In this document: positions 22,975 to 33,010 of the stretch, piece after piece
How the letters are laid out: each line of letters starts with the position of its first letter
Numbering within the stretch: position 1 is the first letter of the stretch
Assembly (NCBI GenBank): GCA_015039465.1
Contig: MU130371.1
Span: forward strand, 38,137 to 102,136
Reading direction: 5' to 3'
Origin: Phlegmacium glaucopus
Taxonomy: Eukaryota; Basidiomycota; Agaricomycetes; Agaricales; Cortinariaceae
Length of the DNA stretch: 64,000 bases
The notes under the pieces: model-generated
Database searches by the model: none
What the model saw: the letters and a program-made list of their open reading frames with translations, nothing else
What the model was told of the DNA's origin: nothing
Position numbers and translations under genes: made by a program

Positions 22975-23175
22975 AGTGTAGAAGATCATAAAAGATATCA
23001 CATAGAAGGGAAGGAAGCTCATGGAGAACTCTGTACTGCCATCTTCAAACTTCGAGAGATGGGAAAAAAAACACACGTGCCCTTTCGGATTCTTTGCGGC
23101 GACTAAAGTCAGAGATCTGGGCCAACAGATGTGATTATGTGAAGGTATATGGGAGCCTCGTGTAACGCTCATGAG
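22975..23175 (-). pseudogene. Fragment related to the WD40 relic at 33 kb
   Basis: Sequence from CATGGAGAACTCTG through the AAAGGGCACG region is a diverged duplicate of 32915-33000. On the minus strand both read a KGH..FF segment followed by a short Ser-rich run and SMS(V/F)(P/L)PF. It is an isolated exon-sized piece with no continuing gene. Confidence 0.4.
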
Positions 23176-23179
23176 AGTC

Positions 23180-24853
23180 TACCGTCATCTAAATGGGCCA
23201 GTGATACCCCTTGCTTTGTGCCTATATTAGTGCACCCATCTTGTTGTTGACAGGGAAGCGTGTCTTTCGGAATTGCCCCAGGAAAAGTCGGCACTGCTTT
23301 CAGAGTCTTGATTTCTCAATTATCACCATGGAACTCGAACATTTCTCAGAGAGGCCCCAGGAAGCTCCTGATTATTGGTGTTCAGGAAATCGTCCAAAAT
23401 CACCCTCAAGTAGTCAAATTTGTGGGCCTCGAATAGCCAAATTCGGACCGGCACTGCCTAAAAAGCCACGTGCCCCAAAAAGGTAATTGTTTGCGCGTTG
23501 CTCTTTGATGGATCCAACTTTTCTAACCAGGACAGCAAGTCAGTGTTGCGCCTTCTATTATGGCCTCATGTATCACCTAATGAGCGCGGAGGCCCTGACG
23601 TCATTAATTTTCCTAACTTGTCAAAAATCTGTCCCCAAATAGCCAAAGTTTACAACTCATAGGAGCTTTGGGCGGCGTAGTCGCAATTTGTTTGCTGGAC
23701 CCCGGTAACATGCCTGTGGAGGAAGCGGACTTAAATAGAGAAGATATTCATTAGAAAACACTAAACAAAGGCCGAAGACATGCTCTTGAGCCTTCTGTTT
23801 CACCTACCCCAGATTTTGAAGGAAAAAGCGGAAAGAAGTATCCATTGAAGTGGTGGTTTGTAATGGTGATTTATATCTACATAATCACTAGCTTTTGCCA
23901 GCGTTTCACCTACTGATTTGCATGTTTCTACATATTTAAATTCTCCTCTCCCGAACTGGTTGTCTTTTAAGTCGAGCGAGGTTCACATTATAAATTGCCA
24001 GTATTCAAAGGAAATTGTCCTGAACAGCTGGGTGAATAGTTCCATTTCACCCTGATTTTATATTTGTGTTGGACGGTGTTGTACCTGCGGTGGGATCAGA
24101 CCACAAGTAGTAACATAGTTCAGAGGGGTTAATGTAGATTTCCTCAATAGAATTTAAAGAGAAGTTCGTGGTATTGAAATATGCAAGAAGAATAGGTCGC
24201 AAAGATAGTGAAGTTCGTGAATGAGAACACAGTGCACAAAGTAGCTTAAAGAATGAGACTATTGACTTAGAACATTGCTGCAAAGTTTATGGGATCAAAA
24301 CTCTGGTTGTCTCTTGTTCACCTGTCCTCCTACTTGCTACAGGTACTTAATACAAGAGTAATGAACTAACCAGGTGCGGATATGTGAAACAGTAATGTAA
24401 GAATTGAGCTAATGCGAAGTCACATGGGCCCAATAGTTTGGTAATGAAAGAATAGGAGATAAAGTAAAAATAAAGGTGATGAGTAAGGAGGTCAGTTGAA
24501 TGACCTCCTGTTTTGAAAGAATAATAATATATATATATGGAAAGATGAAAGAAAGTAAATGTAAAAGAACATGAACCACAATAAAACCAATGCAAAGGAT
24601 GCATGGAATGATAAGGAATGCGTGTGTGAACTGGGAAAGACCACAAGATTAGAGAATGGCTGTGCGAAGGTATGGTTGTGAAGGGATTGAATGGTTAAGT
24701 CAAATGTTGACTGAGAGATATGTTGAAGGTATGAAGTGCAAAGAGGAATGAGGGTGCTTTGGATAGTTATGAAGGTCGTAGAAGTGATGTGCGAAAGTTA
24801 TGCGAGTACTATATCATGTTATGCAAGGTGCGAAGGATGTGTGAGAACCGCAA
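23180..24853. other. Intergenic, no gene recognised
   Basis: No coding region is supported. The right half (24300-24850) is purine-biased on the plus strand, with many GAAGG/GTGCGAA words that resemble the LTR region of a decayed retroelement, but no paired repeat was found. The target-site copy ATGAG of the chromovirus lies at its right edge (24854-24858). Confidence 0.4.
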
Positions 24854-24858
24854 ATGAG

Positions 24859-25237
24859 TGTTACGACTTCGAACGATTCAGGGTTACTGATCGTTAACAG
24901 TCGTTACTATGTCGGTTTCGAGTATCAATTCTTAGACTTGCGCTTCGTAGACTTGTTAAGGCCTAGAGCAGCGGTCGTCTTTGAGAGAGATGTAGAGAGT
25001 AAGATCGTCTATTAAAGACTAGGTAAAGAACATTGTACAGAATGCATAGGTTTATATACTAGAAAAGGAAATGAAAGGCATGTGGTAAAAGTATGTACAA
25101 CATGTGTTCGACACATGTATGAAAACAGAGTAGTAGCAGCATGTAGATGAAACAATGAACATCGCATGGAGTGCGCATGTGTGATAATAAAAAGAAAATG
25201 AAAAATGTGCGTACGCTGCGTGTATACAATCGTAACA
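24859..25237 (-). repeat. 3' LTR of the chromovirus
   Basis: 379 bp, identical by eye to the LTR at 31334-31712. It begins TGTTACGA and ends TCGTAACA. Confidence 0.95.
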
Positions 25238-25250
25238 TTACCCCTCCGCT
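25238..25250 (-). promoter_or_regulatory. Polypurine tract
   Basis: On the minus strand AGCGGAGGGGTAA directly abuts the 3' LTR, the usual place for the plus-strand primer. Confidence 0.6.
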
Positions 25251-25272
25251 AGACCTTTGAAAACTCCTGATT

Positions 25273-26040
25273 TCAACAACTGTAGAGTCTCTTTGCCAGT
25301 TGACAGCGTTTGAGAACGTGACCAGGTTCGTTACAGAGAACGCAATGGTTTCGAGTCGTTCGCATGGTGTCGAGGACTTGGAGTCGTTGGTAGTCTTCGT
25401 CGTCTGGGATGTAAATAGGACTGTTCCTTGAGCCGTCGCCTTCTGAATGTCGTGAAGAGATTTCAGAAATAGAAATATGAGGAGTGACAGGGAGGACGAT
25501 CGTGTCAATGGGAATATTAGGGATTGATCTCGCCGGCGATGACTTTGGGGAAGGGGTATCAAAGACTGGTACGTCCGTTACTTGCGGTGTATTTTTGAAC
25601 GGGATCGAACTCCATTGATGTTTTCGATGGTGTCTGATCAATGGTTTGAGCTTCAAAATAAGGCCGCCTTCTCTCATGTGGTCGAAGAGAAGGTTCGTCG
25701 TTGTTCGTTGTCGTTCAATTTCTTTTTCCAGTCGTCGTATCGTCTGTCTGGTCTCGAAATAGTGTCGGAATTGACTATTCAAGTCGCTTCGGTCCCAGAG
25801 AATGTCTTTGATCGAATAAAGGTTGTCTTCGCTTTTGAGGATGGAATCGAGTTCATGAGAGTCGAAATGTTCAATATTAGAATAACAAGTGGATTCAGAA
25901 GAAGAGGAAGCAGTAGGGGAAGAATAAGAAGGAGAAGGAGGAGAGGAAGTAAATCTATGTGCACGAGGTCGATTGAAATTGGGGGGAAGAGGGCGGACAG
26001 TGGGTCGGAAGCGTTTTTCGGTGACTTGGGCTCGAGGCAT
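25273..26040 (-). CDS. Chromovirus accessory ORF 3b with CCHC knuckle
   Basis: From the ATG at 26040 this frame encodes about 255 residues. There is a basic, Ser/Pro-rich N-terminus (PRAQVTEKRFRPTVRPLP), a Ser-rich stretch, a Glu/Arg-rich helix likely to form a coiled coil (RRLEKEIERQRTT), and a C-terminal zinc knuckle CVLCNEPGHVLKRC that fits Cx2Cx4Hx4C. Its start lies one base after the stop of ORF 3a (TGA-A-ATG). An ORF downstream of pol is unusual for a chromovirus. The knuckle suggests nucleic-acid binding, perhaps a second nucleocapsid-like protein; that is inference. Confidence 0.65.
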   Translation of the reverse strand: MPRAQVTEKRFRPTVRPLPPNFNRPRAHRFTSSPPSPSYSSPTASSSSESTCYSNIEHFDSHELDSILKSEDNLYSIKDILWDRSDLNSQFRHYFETRQTIRRLEKEIERQRTTTNLLFDHMREGGLILKLKPLIRHHRKHQWSSIPFKNTPQVTDVPVFDTPSPKSSPARSIPNIPIDTIVLPVTPHISISEISSRHSEGDGSRNSPIYIPDDEDYQRLQVLDTMRTTRNHCVLCNEPGHVLKRCQLAKRLYSC

Positions 26041-26041
26041 T

Positions 26042-26236
26042 TCAGAGGAAAGGAGAGTTTTTGAGGCGAGGATTGTAAGTTTCGAAGTCGAAGGGAGGGA
26101 GAACGAACTGTTTGTCTCGTTCTTCTTCAAGCTTCTCTCTTATATTCTCCAGTTCTGTCGTAACGATCGCCACCTGGTCGATGAATTTCAAGAACTCTTC
26201 ATCGAGTAACTCGTGTGCATAAGACGTGTAGCGCAT
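26042..26236 (-). CDS. Chromovirus small ORF 3a
   Basis: The ATG at 26236 lies 20 nt after the pol stop. The 64-residue product has a charged helical middle (TTELENIREKLEEERDKQ) that looks like a coiled coil, and ends at a TGA immediately before the ORF 3b ATG. ORFs 3a and 3b might be one protein joined by frameshifting or splicing, or be translated by re-initiation. No family was recognised. Confidence 0.5.
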   Translation of the reverse strand: MRYTSYAHELLDEEFLKFIDQVAIVTTELENIREKLEEERDKQFVLPPFDFETYNPRLKNSPFL

Positions 26237-26256
26237 GTCGAGCTTCTTGTGATTGA

Positions 26257-29200
26257 TCAAAGTTGATGACGTTGTTTATAGTTCGTCAACAAGTCGCCGT
26301 CGTCTGAAAATGCTTCTTCGTTTTCCCACGATGCTTCGGAGATCGGATATCCTTTCCATTTGATGTAGTATTGGATGTTTCGTCCTCGTCTTCTGTGTTT
26401 TAGAATCGTTTCGATTTCGTAAACTTCTTCTCCTTCAAGTAGTTCAGGAGGTGGTCTGTCGAAGTTTTCTCCGTAGATGTCGTTTTCTTTGTAAGGTCGG
26501 AGTAAGGATGCATGGAATACGTTATGTATCTTCCATGAGGATGGGAGTCGTAATTCATATGTGATAGGGCCTAAGACTTCTGTGATTTTGAAGGGTCCTT
26601 CGCGTTTTGGGGCCATTTTCTTGTGATACAACGTTTTGAGGTTGCGTGAGTCTAACCAGACTTTCTGTCCCTTCTTGAATGGGATAAAATTCGATCGTCT
26701 GCGCTCTGCAATGCGTGTTCGTGCAAGTTCATGTGCTGCGAGTGCTTCTTCTCGGTTCTTGATCAGTGTCTTCATTTTATCTTCAATCGATGGGTATTTC
26801 GTGTTTTCGAAAGATAAAGGGATCGCAATAGGGGATTCTCCAAACATAAGTTCGAATGGAGTGTGGAGTCGGTCGGCGTGTCTTCGGTTGTTATGGGTGA
26901 ATTCCAATGTGTTTAAGGCAATCGGCCATTCTTCTGGATGGGAAGCGCAATAAATCGATAAGTAAGCTTCGATTTCTTGGTTCGTTCGTTCGGTAGCTCC
27001 ATCAGTTTGAGGGTGATAAGCTGTTGAAAGGGAGGATGTGATTCCGAGTAGTTTCAAAAGTTCTCTAAATGATTGAGAAGCAAATTGAGGGCCTCTGTCG
27101 GATAATAATCGGTCGGGTAATCCAAATCTTTTGTAAAGATTTTCGAGTAAAAGTCGGGCTGTTTCTTCGGCAGTGATCGTTTTGTTGCAGGGTAGGAGAA
27201 TTACCCCCTTCGTAAGACCTTGGTCGACCACGGACAAGATAGAGTCATATCCTTCGGCAGGTGGTAAGTCGGTGATAAAGTCCATTGAGCAGTTTGCAAA
27301 AGGACGTGTCGATTTCGCTCCCTCCACAGGGATAAAGGCCGGTTTCGAGGGGTTTCTGTCAATTTTGAACTGTTGACAAGTTCCGCATCCTTGAACGTAG
27401 TTCTTCACGAAGGTTCGGAGTCCAGGCCACCAGTAATGTTGTCGGACCGCATTGTAAGTTTCCAGTTCTCCGGGGTGTCCAGCTGTTTCAGGATCGTGGA
27501 ACATTTTGACTATGTCCCGTCGTAATTCGAAGTCTTTAGGAATATAATTCTTTCCTTTGTAGAAAAGAACTCGTTTTCCTTCAAATTCTTCCGTCGTCCA
27601 TTCGTTTAGATCTTTTTGTGCAGAAGATCCTGTGTCCAGTAGTAATTTTATTGCTTCGGCAGCGTCGAGATCTAAATCATCGGCGGAAGCAATTCTTTCT
27701 TGTAAGTCGGTATCGATAAGGTTGAGGAAAAGACTGTCGGGGAGTAGAACAATGTCTTCGTTATCATTGTCTTCTTCAGGGCAATGATCAGGTCGTCGAG
27801 AGAGGGTGTCCGATTGAATCATTTTGTTTCCGGCCAGGTGAACAAGTTTCACGTCAAATTCAGAGAGATACAATGCCCATCTCGCCTGTCTTCGGTTCAG
27901 TTTCTTTGCTTCTCGGTAGTATGTCAGATTCTTGTGGTCTGAAAATATAACCGTCATATGAGGGGATCCTTGAATGTAATGTCGCCATTCTTGAAGTCCA
28001 CGAATAATTGCAAGCAATTCTCTGTCGTAAATCTCGTAATTCCGTTCGGTAGGGGAAAAGGTTTTCGAAATAAAAGAGACCGGGTGTCTGTCTCCATTCG
28101 AGTCCAATTGTGTGAGGACTGCACCTGATGCATATTTTGATGCGTCGCATTCGATCTGGAAAGGTTTCGTATGATCTGGCATCATAAGAACCGGTTCTTC
28201 AGTAAATCGCTTCTTGAGTGTTTCAAAAGCGTCTTGGCATTCCTGTGTCCATTCAAATGTTTTGTTCTTTCTTAAAAGATTGTTGAGGGGTCCAGCGAGT
28301 TCCGAGAATTTCTTGATGAATCTCCTATAGAAATTTCCAAATCCAAGGAATGATCGTACTTCTTTGACGGTAGTAGGTGTGGGCCAGTCTCTAATTCCTT
28401 TGAGCTTCGTGGAATCCATAGAAACCTTACCTTCTTCAATGATCATTCCGAGGTATTCAATTTTCTTCTTGTTGAATTCGCATTTCTTCGGTTTCAGATA
28501 GAGGTCGTGTTCTCGTAATCGTTGTAGGACCTTCTTCGTGATTTCTTCGAGATCTTTTTCACATGTTGCAAAAATCAGGATGTCGTCCATGTAGACAATG
28601 ACGTAATCGCCTTCAATCAGATCTTCAAAAATTGAATCCATCATCGCCTGGAATGTGGCCGGGGAATTGCACATGCCAAAGAACATAACCGTCGGTTCGA
28701 AAAGTCCTCTGTTCGTTTTAAATGCTGCTTTCCACTCGTCACCTTTCTTGATCCGGACGTTGTTGTAACCTCTAAGGACATCAAACTTGGTAAAACAAGT
28801 TGCGCCTTTCAGTTTGTCCATAATTTCGGAGATCAAAGGTAGAGGGTAAGCGTTCTTGACCGTGTGTTCGTTCAGGTATCGGTAATCTTGGCAAGGTCGT
28901 AGCTTTCCATCTTTTTTGGAGACGAAGAAGAAAGGTGATGCCATCGGTGATTTCGATTTCCGAATATAACGTCGTTCGAGGTTTTCTTTGAGGAATTTGT
29001 CCAGTTCGGTTTGTTCTTCCGGGGTGAGATTGTAATTCTTGAAGGATTTTGGTTCAAATCCAGGTTTCATCTCGATCTTGTGATCCCAGGGCCGTTCGTC
29101 AGGAAATCTGTCTGCCTTCTTTTCATCGAATACATCAAGGAATTCATGATATTCCTTTGGAACCAGTTTTTCAACCGGAATATCATCCTTTTTGTCGTAT

Positions 29201-29871
29201 TTCTGTGCAAGTGTTTGAGATGCAGAGGTTTTCGCATTGATCCAAATGTCGTCGTCCGTTTCGCCAGTAATAAAAGAGATGAGTAATGATAGTTCATCAT
29301 CTAAGGGGTTCAGGGTAGAATTCATGTATTCTTCTTCGTCATCTTCTTCAGTAATTGAAGATTTCGGGTACTTCGGGAATTCTTGTTTCGAGGTGTCCTT
29401 TGTCATTTTTCGCTTAAAGAAGCGCCGTTTGCCAGTGTCCGTTTCTTCGTTTCTCCAGGAGAATGCTCCAGTCTTCCAATTGATTTCCGGGTTGGTTTCT
29501 TGTAACCAAGGGAATCCGAGGATGATCTTCTGCTTTCCGAGTCCTGTGACTAAGAGTCGTTCCGTTTTCCGTTGTCCGTTTACAATAAGATCAAGATCGA
29601 CGAATGTCTTGATAGTTCCGCGTTTGTTGGGTGTTCCGTCTACGTTGAAGACTTTGAGTGGTTCGTCCAGTTTTTCGATAATGAATCCAGATTTTCTTGC
29701 ATAGTTCTGGTCGATAAACTTTCCTCCCGCTCCGGTGTCTATGAGTCCTTGGGTTTCGATGTCTTCCTTACTCGATGTCTGGTCTACGATGATGATTGGA
29801 ACAGAGATAGTATTGTTCGTTATCGTAGCACTACAGACAGAGTAAATATTTAGACAAGGAGAGACTTGCAT
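26257..29871 (-). CDS. pol: Chromovirus Pol polyprotein
   Basis: 1,204 residues. Retropepsin with LIDTGAGGKFID (Asp near 45); RT with the catalytic box VYMDDILIF near residue 427; RNase H around 600-720 (FSDHKNLTYY); integrase zinc domain with HPGELETYNAVRQHYWW and CGTCQQFK near 815-870; integrase catalytic core with MDFITDLP, LLSDRGPQFAS and YHPQTDGATERTNQE; a GPY/F-like module (LGPITYELRLP); and a C-terminal chromodomain (IQYYIKWKGYPISEASWE). All catalytic residues appear present. The ATG is 17 nt after the gag stop, so Pol is probably made by re-initiation or stop bypass. Confidence 0.95.
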   Translation of the reverse strand: MQVSPCLNIYSVCSATITNNTISVPIIIVDQTSSKEDIETQGLIDTGAGGKFIDQNYARKSGFIIEKLDEPLKVFNVDGTPNKRGTIKTFVDLDLIVNGQRKTERLLVTGLGKQKIILGFPWLQETNPEINWKTGAFSWRNEETDTGKRRFFKRKMTKDTSKQEFPKYPKSSITEEDDEEEYMNSTLNPLDDELSLLISFITGETDDDIWINAKTSASQTLAQKYDKKDDIPVEKLVPKEYHEFLDVFDEKKADRFPDERPWDHKIEMKPGFEPKSFKNYNLTPEEQTELDKFLKENLERRYIRKSKSPMASPFFFVSKKDGKLRPCQDYRYLNEHTVKNAYPLPLISEIMDKLKGATCFTKFDVLRGYNNVRIKKGDEWKAAFKTNRGLFEPTVMFFGMCNSPATFQAMMDSIFEDLIEGDYVIVYMDDILIFATCEKDLEEITKKVLQRLREHDLYLKPKKCEFNKKKIEYLGMIIEEGKVSMDSTKLKGIRDWPTPTTVKEVRSFLGFGNFYRRFIKKFSELAGPLNNLLRKNKTFEWTQECQDAFETLKKRFTEEPVLMMPDHTKPFQIECDASKYASGAVLTQLDSNGDRHPVSFISKTFSPTERNYEIYDRELLAIIRGLQEWRHYIQGSPHMTVIFSDHKNLTYYREAKKLNRRQARWALYLSEFDVKLVHLAGNKMIQSDTLSRRPDHCPEEDNDNEDIVLLPDSLFLNLIDTDLQERIASADDLDLDAAEAIKLLLDTGSSAQKDLNEWTTEEFEGKRVLFYKGKNYIPKDFELRRDIVKMFHDPETAGHPGELETYNAVRQHYWWPGLRTFVKNYVQGCGTCQQFKIDRNPSKPAFIPVEGAKSTRPFANCSMDFITDLPPAEGYDSILSVVDQGLTKGVILLPCNKTITAEETARLLLENLYKRFGLPDRLLSDRGPQFASQSFRELLKLLGITSSLSTAYHPQTDGATERTNQEIEAYLSIYCASHPEEWPIALNTLEFTHNNRRHADRLHTPFELMFGESPIAIPLSFENTKYPSIEDKMKTLIKNREEALAAHELARTRIAERRRSNFIPFKKGQKVWLDSRNLKTLYHKKMAPKREGPFKITEVLGPITYELRLPSSWKIHNVFHASLLRPYKENDIYGENFDRPPPELLEGEEVYEIETILKHRRRGRNIQYYIKWKGYPISEASWENEEAFSDDGDLLTNYKQRHQL

Positions 29872-29888
29872 CGAGGAAGCTCTCCGTT

Positions 29889-30866
29889 TTAAAAACCCTC
29901 GTCATCCGCTTGTTTGAAAAACTCTTCTTTGTCGTCTTCGTCCATTTTTGCCATCAAGGCTCGGATATGGGAATGTAGTTCTTTTCCCTTCATCTTTTTG
30001 ATCTCGGGGACTTCTGGCTTCTTCTGCCAGGATTTCGTCGTGTTCTGGTTTGAGTAAGAGACTGTCTTCGTGCAGTCTCTGGATAAATGTCCAGGCTGTT
30101 TGCATTTGAAACAGAGCCCTTTCCTCATTGTGTCGTTTCGTTCTTCCATGGACATTGCGTCCACATCCATCGCGTTAGGGTCTTTTTTCTGGAAGTTCCA
30201 CTTCCTACCCTGTGGGTTCGAGTTCTTATTTGTTTGACCAGTTTTGTTCTGGTTGTTGTTTCCTCGGGAAAAGGAATTCATCATCCTTTTCCATTGGTGA
30301 TCAAGGCGTGAAGCCCATTCGTACCATCCTGTGATCGTCGTTGGTGGTCTTTCCAACGTCAGGATTCTTCGTTTTAGTGAGGGGAGGATCGAGTCCTCGA
30401 ATCGTTCGATGATTGCGATCTCATCTTTGAGACCGCTCTTCTGTACCAGGATCTTGAATTGAGCGATATGCTCGTCGATCGAGGTCTTCTCCTGTCGGAG
30501 GTATTTCAAGTCATTCAGGGCATCGCCCTTTGTGTCGTATTGGGCGAAGGACTCTTCTAGGAGTTTGAAGAAGTCGAGAATGGTCCCGAAGTCTGGCTTC
30601 ATTCCTAAGGTCGTGTTTTCGAACACGTTTGAGACGTATCCTTCTTTCCATGAGCTGGCTTCCCCATCGTTGAGTAGGGAAAGTACAAAGGCGATCTTTT
30701 TTAAGTCGTCGTTGTAAATCGTGTCGTTTATTGTAAGGTAAAGTTTCGTTTCTAGAAGAAACTTTCGTAGTTCTTCTCTTTTCCCGGTAAAGGGCTTCGG
30801 CATGTTGAGTTTTATTTCTTTTGCTTCGTTGTGAGCAATCGGTGGGTTCATTGGTTGATCAACCAT
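29889..30866 (-). CDS. gag: Chromovirus Gag
   Basis: 325 residues from MVDQPMNPP. The capsid-like central part contains FLLETKLYLTINDTIYNDD and the FEDSILPSLKRRI region. A nucleocapsid zinc knuckle CFKCKQPGHLSRDC follows, with a charged C-terminus. The frame is open upstream of this ATG for over 300 nt without another ATG, so the leader might encode extra residues only after a non-AUG start. The stop at 29889 is followed by the pol ATG after 17 nt. Confidence 0.92.
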   Translation of the reverse strand: MVDQPMNPPIAHNEAKEIKLNMPKPFTGKREELRKFLLETKLYLTINDTIYNDDLKKIAFVLSLLNDGEASSWKEGYVSNVFENTTLGMKPDFGTILDFFKLLEESFAQYDTKGDALNDLKYLRQEKTSIDEHIAQFKILVQKSGLKDEIAIIERFEDSILPSLKRRILTLERPPTTITGWYEWASRLDHQWKRMMNSFSRGNNNQNKTGQTNKNSNPQGRKWNFQKKDPNAMDVDAMSMEERNDTMRKGLCFKCKQPGHLSRDCTKTVSYSNQNTTKSWQKKPEVPEIKKMKGKELHSHIRALMAKMDEDDKEEFFKQADDEGF

Positions 30867-31322
30867 GTCTTCTGATTTCGGTGTCGGGGATCGGGTTGGG
30901 GTTCGATTTAGAAGTTCAGCAACTTCTTCTTCTGAATTTGTCTCAGGTGGGTAATTCCACGCGTCTGGTTCTGTTCGGGTTTCGGTGGGATCGAAGAACG
31001 ATTGGAATGTATTGGATTCTTGTCGTGTAAAGTCGATCGGGTTTCTAGATGCGCTGAGTCTGGCTAGTGCCTCTTCTAGCGCTTCTTCTGTTGGTTCGTT
31101 TGTGGGTTCGGGAGGAGTAGAAAATTCTCCTTCGGTATCGTTCGTGGAATGGGAAGACTGTGAAAGTCTATATGTCCCTCTTCTTCTGTTTCTTGAACTT
31201 GACGCCGTTGCTCAGAGGTTCGGGTGTCGATCGGGTCTTTCACCAAGTTTCGACGTTCGGTTTCGGGTTTGTTTCGTTTCTGGTAATTCGCAAGTATAGA
31301 AACTATGCGAGGTCGTGTAGAC

Positions 31323-31333
31323 ACCTAGTCTTT
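31323..31333 (-). promoter_or_regulatory. Self-complementary primer-binding site
   Basis: The 11 nt after the 5' LTR (AAAGACTAGGT in the element sense) are the exact reverse complement of ACCTAGTCTTT at 31499-31489 inside the LTR. That site lies about 34 nt downstream of a TATA box, i.e. at the expected transcript 5' end. This is the self-priming arrangement known from Tf1/sushi-type elements. Confidence 0.8.
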
Positions 31334-31712
31334 TGTTACGACTTCGAACGATTCAGGGTTACTGATCGTTAACAGTCGTTACTATGTCGGTTTCGAGTAT
31401 CAATTCTTAGACTTGCGCTTCGTAGACTTGTTAAGGCCTAGAGCAGCGGTCGTCTTTGAGAGAGATGTAGAGAGTAAGATCGTCTATTAAAGACTAGGTA
31501 AAGAACATTGTACAGAATGCATAGGTTTATATACTAGAAAAGGAAATGAAAGGCATGTGGTAAAAGTATGTACAACATGTGTTCGACACATGTATGAAAA
31601 CAGAGTAGTAGCAGCATGTAGATGAAACAATGAACATCGCATGGAGTGCGCATGTGTGATAATAAAAAGAAAATGAAAAATGTGCGTACGCTGCGTGTAT
31701 ACAATCGTAACA
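31334..31712 (-). repeat. 5' LTR of the chromovirus
   Basis: 379 bp, same sequence as the other LTR. It contains the TATA box at 31526-31533 and a 19-bp palindrome (ACATGTGT/TCG/ACACATGT) at 31575-31593 that could bind a regulator. Confidence 0.95.
31526..31533 (-). promoter_or_regulatory. LTR TATA box
   Basis: TATATAAA on the minus strand, 34 nt upstream of the ACCTAGTCTTT element that is complementary to the PBS. Confidence 0.7.
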
Positions 31713-31819
31713 ATGAGAGTGCGAATGAAGTTGGTACCTGCAAGGCATCTGCATATACTGTGAAGTTGTTAAATCGCAAAAATAACCAGTTTACAAACCT
31801 AGAGGCTATATGGATCCTA

Positions 31820-33010
31820 TCAACGGGTAGCAAAAACTGGCTGCTCCACCGCATCACCTATCATTGTAACACTGTCATCTTCTTCATCCACTTCTGGTAT
31901 TTTGGGCTCAACATCAGAACCCTGAGTTCTCAACAACGATGTTACAAGTGGATCAAACAGAGTGTCAATAGCAGGCATTAGATGAGTATATTGGTTTGTT
32001 GATGTTGTTATTAGAGAAAGTGGAACTGCCAAAAATGTCCTCGAACAACATTCGCTTTTCAGAATGAACAGGGACATTGAGTAGGAAGAATGTTGTCTCT
32101 AAAGGGAAGCCGTGTATCGCCAAGCACAACTACCCTCCAACCATGGGTGATCCCAGCCAGGCTATATTCTACACCCTTCCCAATTGGGTTCCAAATTACA
32201 TTTTGAAGACCAAACGGAACTGGGAATGAAGCCACAGACGGACACAAAGAGACAGAAGATAGACACTTTAGTGCGTCTTTCCTGGTAGAATGTGGAACAA
32301 TGGAATATGGTGAAAGAGTCTTCTCTCGGATGTGCGAACATTCTATCAATCACTAATGATATAATAGTTTTCCATAGAACTTTTGTAAGTTAGCCATGGT
32401 GGAAATTTTGGATATGATGAAACATACCTTGGCAGGTCCCAAAGGATGATAGTTTTTACTCCCGCAGTCACAGATAATGATCGCTTGCACCAACAAAGTG
32501 GGCATTGTTCAGTTGCTTGACACTCTGGAGATGTCAGCAACGAGCGTTTGACGAAGGCAGCCCACGATGGGGTCATATACTGCAACATGACGCCCAACAG
32601 CAACAGTGAAAATGGAGGCATCAGGTGACCATGAAAGTGATCCTGGCCTCTCTGAGCGAAAGGCGAAGGCTGAAGAAGATACCCAGATGTCTGAAGATGA
32701 GAGTAAGGCAAAGCATAATCTTCAGAAGCCACCACTGAACATACTGCTCTCAGACTCCAATCCCCACTGATGTCGTCTCCATACTTTAATAAAGGCATCA
32801 TCTCCAGTTGTGACTAGATACATGTGGTCGCCTGTATCTGAGATAGGGCTAAAACCGCAATATGTAACTTTATGCATTCTATGAGGCTGGTCGACAGGTG
32901 TGTGTTTAAAAGGGACACTCATGGAGAACTCTGAACCGCCATGTTCAAACCTTGAGTGGGAAGGAAAAAAAGAAGCATGTGTCCTTTGGCTGGGAAAATC
33001 TGATGCTCTA
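31820..33010 (-). pseudogene. WD40 protein relic, probably NAN1/UTP17 (WDR75-like)
   Basis: Minus-strand segments in several frames give WD-repeat pieces: YLVTTGDDAFIKVWRR, then VKTIILWDLPR, then a VVVLGDTRL segment. The tail HLMPAIDTLFDPLVTSLLR with an acidic C-terminus recalls the end of WDR75/Nan1, a U3 snoRNP component of 90S pre-ribosomes. Frameshifts and stops separate the pieces, so this is not a working gene. The chromovirus sits about 100 nt beyond its 3' end. The family assignment is from memory of conserved tail features and is moderate. Confidence 0.45.

Larger units (their letters stand above)
24859..31712 (-). mobile_element. Complete Ty3/gypsy chromovirus, 6,854 bp
   Basis: Two 379-bp LTRs (24859-25237 and 31334-31712) appear identical and have TGTTACGA...TCGTAACA ends. 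The 5-bp target duplication ATGAG lies at 24854-24858 and 31713-31717. On the minus strand the order is PBS, gag, pol (protease, RT, RNase H, integrase, chromodomain), two small frames, polypurine tract, LTR. The pol order with integrase last and a C-terminal chromodomain places it in the chromovirus branch of Ty3/gypsy. Identical LTRs and open frames indicate a very recent, possibly still active insertion. Confidence 0.95.

Noticed and set aside
25582..26064. A 160-codon plus-strand frame inside the chromovirus
   Set aside because: It is antisense to ORF 3b, which has a coiled-coil pattern and a CCHC knuckle.
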